Positions 61,471-64,000 of a stretch of DNA of 64,000 bases are shown here, piece after piece; within the stretch, counting starts at the first letter, position 1; each line of letters starts with the position of its first letter. This stretch comes from JBMNFI01 sp050949225 (GTDB taxonomy: Bacteria; Bacillota; Dehalobacteriia; UBA4068). The position numbers and the translations under genes were made by a program. Under the pieces are notes generated by a model. That model did not search any database. It had not been told where the DNA came from and was given only the letters and a program-made list of their open reading frames with translations. The DNA lies in assembly GCA_050949225.1 (NCBI GenBank), contig JBMNFI010000002.1, positions 62,001 to 126,000 on the forward strand, written 5' to 3'.

Positions 61471-62181
61471 CTATTGAGCTAGGTCAATAACTCTTTTTAA
61501 ATTTAAAGTGTTTGCATAAATTGCTTTACCAACGATGGCCGCATAAAGTGGCATTTCTTTAAGTGCGATAATTTCATGTTCAAAAGAGATGCCTCCTGAG
61601 GCCACGATGTCTAGATTCAGATGGGATAAGGTTTGATAAATTTCCAGGTTAGTACCGGATAATGTGCCATCTTTAGCGATATCCGTATAAATAATTGTTT
61701 TAACACCAATATCAATCAGTTGTTGACAGAAATCCAGTGCTTTAAGCTTGGTAGTTTTTTGCCAACCATTAATAGCTACATAGCCGTTTTTTGCATCTAC
61801 CCCCACAGCAATTTTTTCACCGTATTTTTTCACCATTTCGGTAAGAAAGGTGAAGTTTTCTACCGCTGCGGTACCTAAGATGACTCTGTTAATACCCAGG
61901 TCTAAATATTGAAGCAAGCGTGCTTCATTACGAATACCGCCGCCGACTTGGATAAAAAAGTCATTTTCAGCGGCTAAATCTTTTATGGTAGAAAAATTGG
62001 TTAATTTTCCATCTTTAGCGCCATCTAAATCTACGATATGCAGATTACGGGCTCCTTGGGCCTGGAATTGGCGAGCAATTTCCTGTGGCTGTGAGGAATA
62101 GACTACCATTTGCTCATAATTTCCTTGAGTCAGTCGAACAACTTGACCATTTCTTAAATCAATGGCGGGGAATATTTCCAT
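61471..62181 (-). CDS. hisA: ProFAR isomerase
   Basis: HisA isomerises ProFAR to PRFAR. From the ATG at 62181 (AAGGAGG upstream) the protein has 236 residues: IFPAIDLRNGQVVRLTQGNY, VGGGIRNEARLLQYLDLGI, VDAKNGYVAINGWQ and YTDIAKDGTLSGTN. The frame is open upstream to 62358, but that part crosses the hisH remnant and the hisB end and is not HisA. Confidence 0.96.
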   Translation of the reverse strand: MEIFPAIDLRNGQVVRLTQGNYEQMVVYSSQPQEIARQFQAQGARNLHIVDLDGAKDGKLTNFSTIKDLAAENDFFIQVGGGIRNEARLLQYLDLGINRVILGTAAVENFTFLTEMVKKYGEKIAVGVDAKNGYVAINGWQKTTKLKALDFCQQLIDIGVKTIIYTDIAKDGTLSGTNLEIYQTLSHLNLDIVASGGISFEHEIIALKEMPLYAAIVGKAIYANTLNLKRVIDLAQ

Positions 62182-62199
62182 TTGCCTGCTTTCCTCCTT

Positions 62200-62295
62200 A
62201 AGTTTCTGCAAGTTTTTGCAAAAGCATTTAAAAGATTGAGATCTGCAGAGCCGCTTTTTTTGATGAAATTGCCTGCTGTAGACTCGATCATTTTT
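62200..62295 (-). pseudogene. hisH: remnant of hisH (C-terminal end, frameshifted)
   Basis: hisH would normally lie between hisB and hisA. The 127-bp gap instead encodes KNDRVYSRQFH in one frame and, after a shift within an A-run, KKSGSADLNLLNAFAKTC in the next. Together these resemble the HisH C-terminus (pattern NvyGvQFHPEKSG..gl.lLknF). All the rest, including the glutaminase cysteine, is gone. HisH is the glutaminase that feeds ammonia to HisF. Confidence 0.7.
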
Positions 62296-62308
62296 TAAGT
62301 TCCTGTTT

Positions 62309-62896
62309 TTAAAGGATTCCCTTTGTGGAGGGGGTTTTCCCCTTATTTTGGTGATCAATAGCTACTGCCTGTGCCAGCGCACGACCAAGGCTTTTGAAAA
62401 CGGCTTCAATAATATGATGAGTGTTTTCTCCTGCCGTTTGTTTGACGTGCAAGGTCAGGTTGGCTGAGCGTGAAAAGGCCAAAAGAAATTCCTTGACCAG
62501 TTCCGTATCAAAAGTACCTATCCGTTTTTGTGAAAGCAGAACATCGAAATTACAATAGCTACGTCCGCTGAGATCAAGGGCTGTCAGGATCAAAGCTTCA
62601 TCCATAGGTAAAATGAAGCTGCCATAGCGAAAGATCCCTTTTTTATCACCTACGGCCTTAGCAAGTGCTTGTCCAAGGACAATGCCGATGTCCTCTGCAC
62701 TATGATGAAAATCAACTTTTGTATCTCCTTGACAAGATAATTTGAGATCAAAATTACTGTGGGCAGTGAAAAGTTCCAGCATGTGGTCAAAAAAACCATT
62801 GCCACTGGCGATTTCATAACGGCCGCTGCCATCCAAATTAAGTTCGAGATCAATATGAGTTTCCGTAGTTTTTCTGGTTATTTGCGCAGTTCGCAT
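62309..62896 (-). CDS. hisB: imidazoleglycerol-phosphate dehydratase
   Basis: A 195-residue HisB dehydrating imidazoleglycerol phosphate. Two-fold repeated metal motifs are present: FFDHMLELFTAHSNFDL, DFHHSAEDIGIVLGQAL, and the later NTHHIIEAVFKSLGRAL. It is monofunctional; the phosphatase is separate (hisK). AAAGGAGG precedes the ATG. The stop is followed by the hisH remnant. Confidence 0.97.
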   Translation of the reverse strand: MRTAQITRKTTETHIDLELNLDGSGRYEIASGNGFFDHMLELFTAHSNFDLKLSCQGDTKVDFHHSAEDIGIVLGQALAKAVGDKKGIFRYGSFILPMDEALILTALDLSGRSYCNFDVLLSQKRIGTFDTELVKEFLLAFSRSANLTLHVKQTAGENTHHIIEAVFKSLGRALAQAVAIDHQNKGKTPSTKGIL

Positions 62897-62918
62897 AGTA
62901 ACCTCCTTTAATCTTTGC

Positions 62919-63977
62919 TTAATATTCGCTGAGAATTTCTCGGATTCCTGCTAATAGTTTAGTCATTTGCGCAGGTGTACCAATGGTAATTCTTAGATAA
63001 TCTTCTATGCGGTCTTGTTGGAAATGCCGCACGAGAAAGCCTTTTTGTTTCAGTTGTTGGTACAGTTTTTTACCGTTTATGTGGGGGTGTTTAATGAACA
63101 AAAAATTAGCTTGTGAATCCGTCATGTCAAAACCGATTTCTTTTAAAGATTTTTTGGCTTGTTCACGGCTTTCAATAACCTTTTGATTGCATGTCGTAAA
63201 ATATTCTTGATCTTGTAGTGCTGCAATGCTGGCCGCTTGTGTCATACTGCTGACATTATAAGGATTAAAGGAATATTTAATTTTGTTTAAATCCTCAATT
63301 ATAGATTCGGAAGTCAGAGCATAGCCGCAGCGAGCACCGGCGAGAGAGCGTGATTTTGATAAAGTAGAACTGATTAAAAGGTTATCATATTTTGCCAATA
63401 AGCTTACGCAGCTTTGTCCGCTGAATTCACTGTAAGCTTCATCAATAAAAACCAGATGGTCGGGATTATGTTTTAGGATGGTTTCGATTTTTTCAAGTGT
63501 CAGCGACAGTCCCGTTGGAGCATTGGGATTAGGCAAAAAGATGGTAGCATTATTATTCAGATAATTATCTACATCGATGGAAAAATCCTCTTTTAGCGGA
63601 ATTTCCAGGCTGGGGACGCCAAAAAGCTGTGAGTAAACCTTAAAAAAACCATAGCTGATATCAGGATACTGGGCAGGAGTATCTTGGTCACAAAAAGCCA
63701 TGAAACAAAAGGCCATCACCTCATCGGAGCCGTTAGCCGTAAAAACCTGCTGTTTTTTAAGACCATAATGTTTGGCTAAGGCCATTGTTAGCTCAGAGGC
63801 TTGTGAATCCGGATATAGCTGCAGTGACTCGATCTCCCCCAGAACGGCCGGCATAACTTGTGGTGAAGGGGGATAAGGGTTTTCGTTGGTATTAAGCTTA
63901 ATTTCTTTGTCTGTAGGCTGTGGTCCCGGATTGTATGGCTCGAGAGCAGAAAGACGTTTGCTAAAAAACTTACTCAT
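62919..63977 (-). CDS. hisC: histidinol-phosphate aminotransferase
   Basis: A 352-residue pyridoxal-phosphate aminotransferase converting imidazole-acetol phosphate to histidinol phosphate. Motifs: LNTNENPYPPSPQV, TANGSDEVMAF, LPNPNAPTG, FIDEAYSEF, the Schiff-base Lys in SSTLSKSRSLAGARCGY and YLRITIGTPAQM. GAGGAGG precedes the ATG. Being in the his operon, it is the genuine HisC; the paralogue at 8889 probably serves aromatic amino acid breakdown. hisG, hisD and hisZ, if present, lie beyond the right edge. Confidence 0.95.
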   Translation of the reverse strand: MSKFFSKRLSALEPYNPGPQPTDKEIKLNTNENPYPPSPQVMPAVLGEIESLQLYPDSQASELTMALAKHYGLKKQQVFTANGSDEVMAFCFMAFCDQDTPAQYPDISYGFFKVYSQLFGVPSLEIPLKEDFSIDVDNYLNNNATIFLPNPNAPTGLSLTLEKIETILKHNPDHLVFIDEAYSEFSGQSCVSLLAKYDNLLISSTLSKSRSLAGARCGYALTSESIIEDLNKIKYSFNPYNVSSMTQAASIAALQDQEYFTTCNQKVIESREQAKKSLKEIGFDMTDSQANFLFIKHPHINGKKLYQQLKQKGFLVRHFQQDRIEDYLRITIGTPAQMTKLLAGIREILSEY

Positions 63978-64000
63978 TTTTCATCCTCCTCAAAACGAAT

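Overview
The window (AT-rich; most genes have strong GGAGG-type ribosome binding sites) comes from a Gram-positive, anaerobic, endospore-forming member of the Clostridia (Bacillota), perhaps a Peptococcaceae-like lineage; the exact taxon is uncertain. The sporulation evidence is murA-ywmB-spoIID-spoIIQ in Bacillus-like order, a split spoIIID followed further on by mbl, and sigma-E-type promoters. No tRNA, rRNA or CRISPR array was seen.

Layout. 1-7.5 kb: end of an unknown gene, ACT/UPF0210 pair, a phosphodiester glycosidase pair, murA, ywmB, spoIID, spoIIQ. 7.6-15 kb: DUF1638 protein, luxS, then an amino-acid fermentation operon (aminotransferase, iorA, iorB, ADP-forming acyl-CoA synthetase, DUF3343 protein). 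15-23.4 kb: a nucleotidase-like protein that has lost its metal ligands, a class A penicillin-binding protein with a Pro-rich tail, mtnA plus class II aldolase, and a NitT/TauT-type ABC transporter. 23.5-29.1 kb: spoIIID, split in two by a 5.3-kb element. 29.2-45 kb: lgt, mbl, a cell-surface polymer block (LytR-CpsA-Psr, WecG/TagA, DUF5693, csaB, murJ, wecA-like), comFC and hpf with structured RNA candidates. 45-55.5 kb: secA, prfB with a programmed frameshift, a split transketolase, nitroreductase, ftsE-ftsX-PcsB-like-S41 protease. 55.5-59.2 kb: a truncated ATPase gene, a GT2/GtrA protein and a second large serine recombinase. 59.2-64 kb: reverse-strand his genes C-B-(H remnant)-A-F-IE-K.

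Main discovery. SpoIIID, the mother-cell regulator acting between sigma-E and sigma-K, is encoded in two pieces: codons 1-38 at 23561-23674 and the last 47 codons plus stop at 28968-29111. Joining them at a shared CATA core restores an intact 85-residue SpoIIID. The intervening 5293 bp hold an iron-uptake operon (feoA, feoA, feoB, Cys-rich protein) with DtxR-like operators, a 41-codon gene and a large serine recombinase whose stop codon lies in the right junction. Sigma-E-like promoters precede spoIIID and the 41-codon gene. This looks like a skin-type element excised in the mother cell, but placed in spoIIID. A second recombinase at 57.7 kb also has a sigma-E-like promoter and a small upstream ORF, and lies near an ATPase gene that lacks its 5' half.

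Other notable points: hisH survives only as a frameshifted C-terminal remnant; a likely raiA-motif RNA lies between comFC and hpf; another multi-helix RNA candidate lies upstream of comFC.
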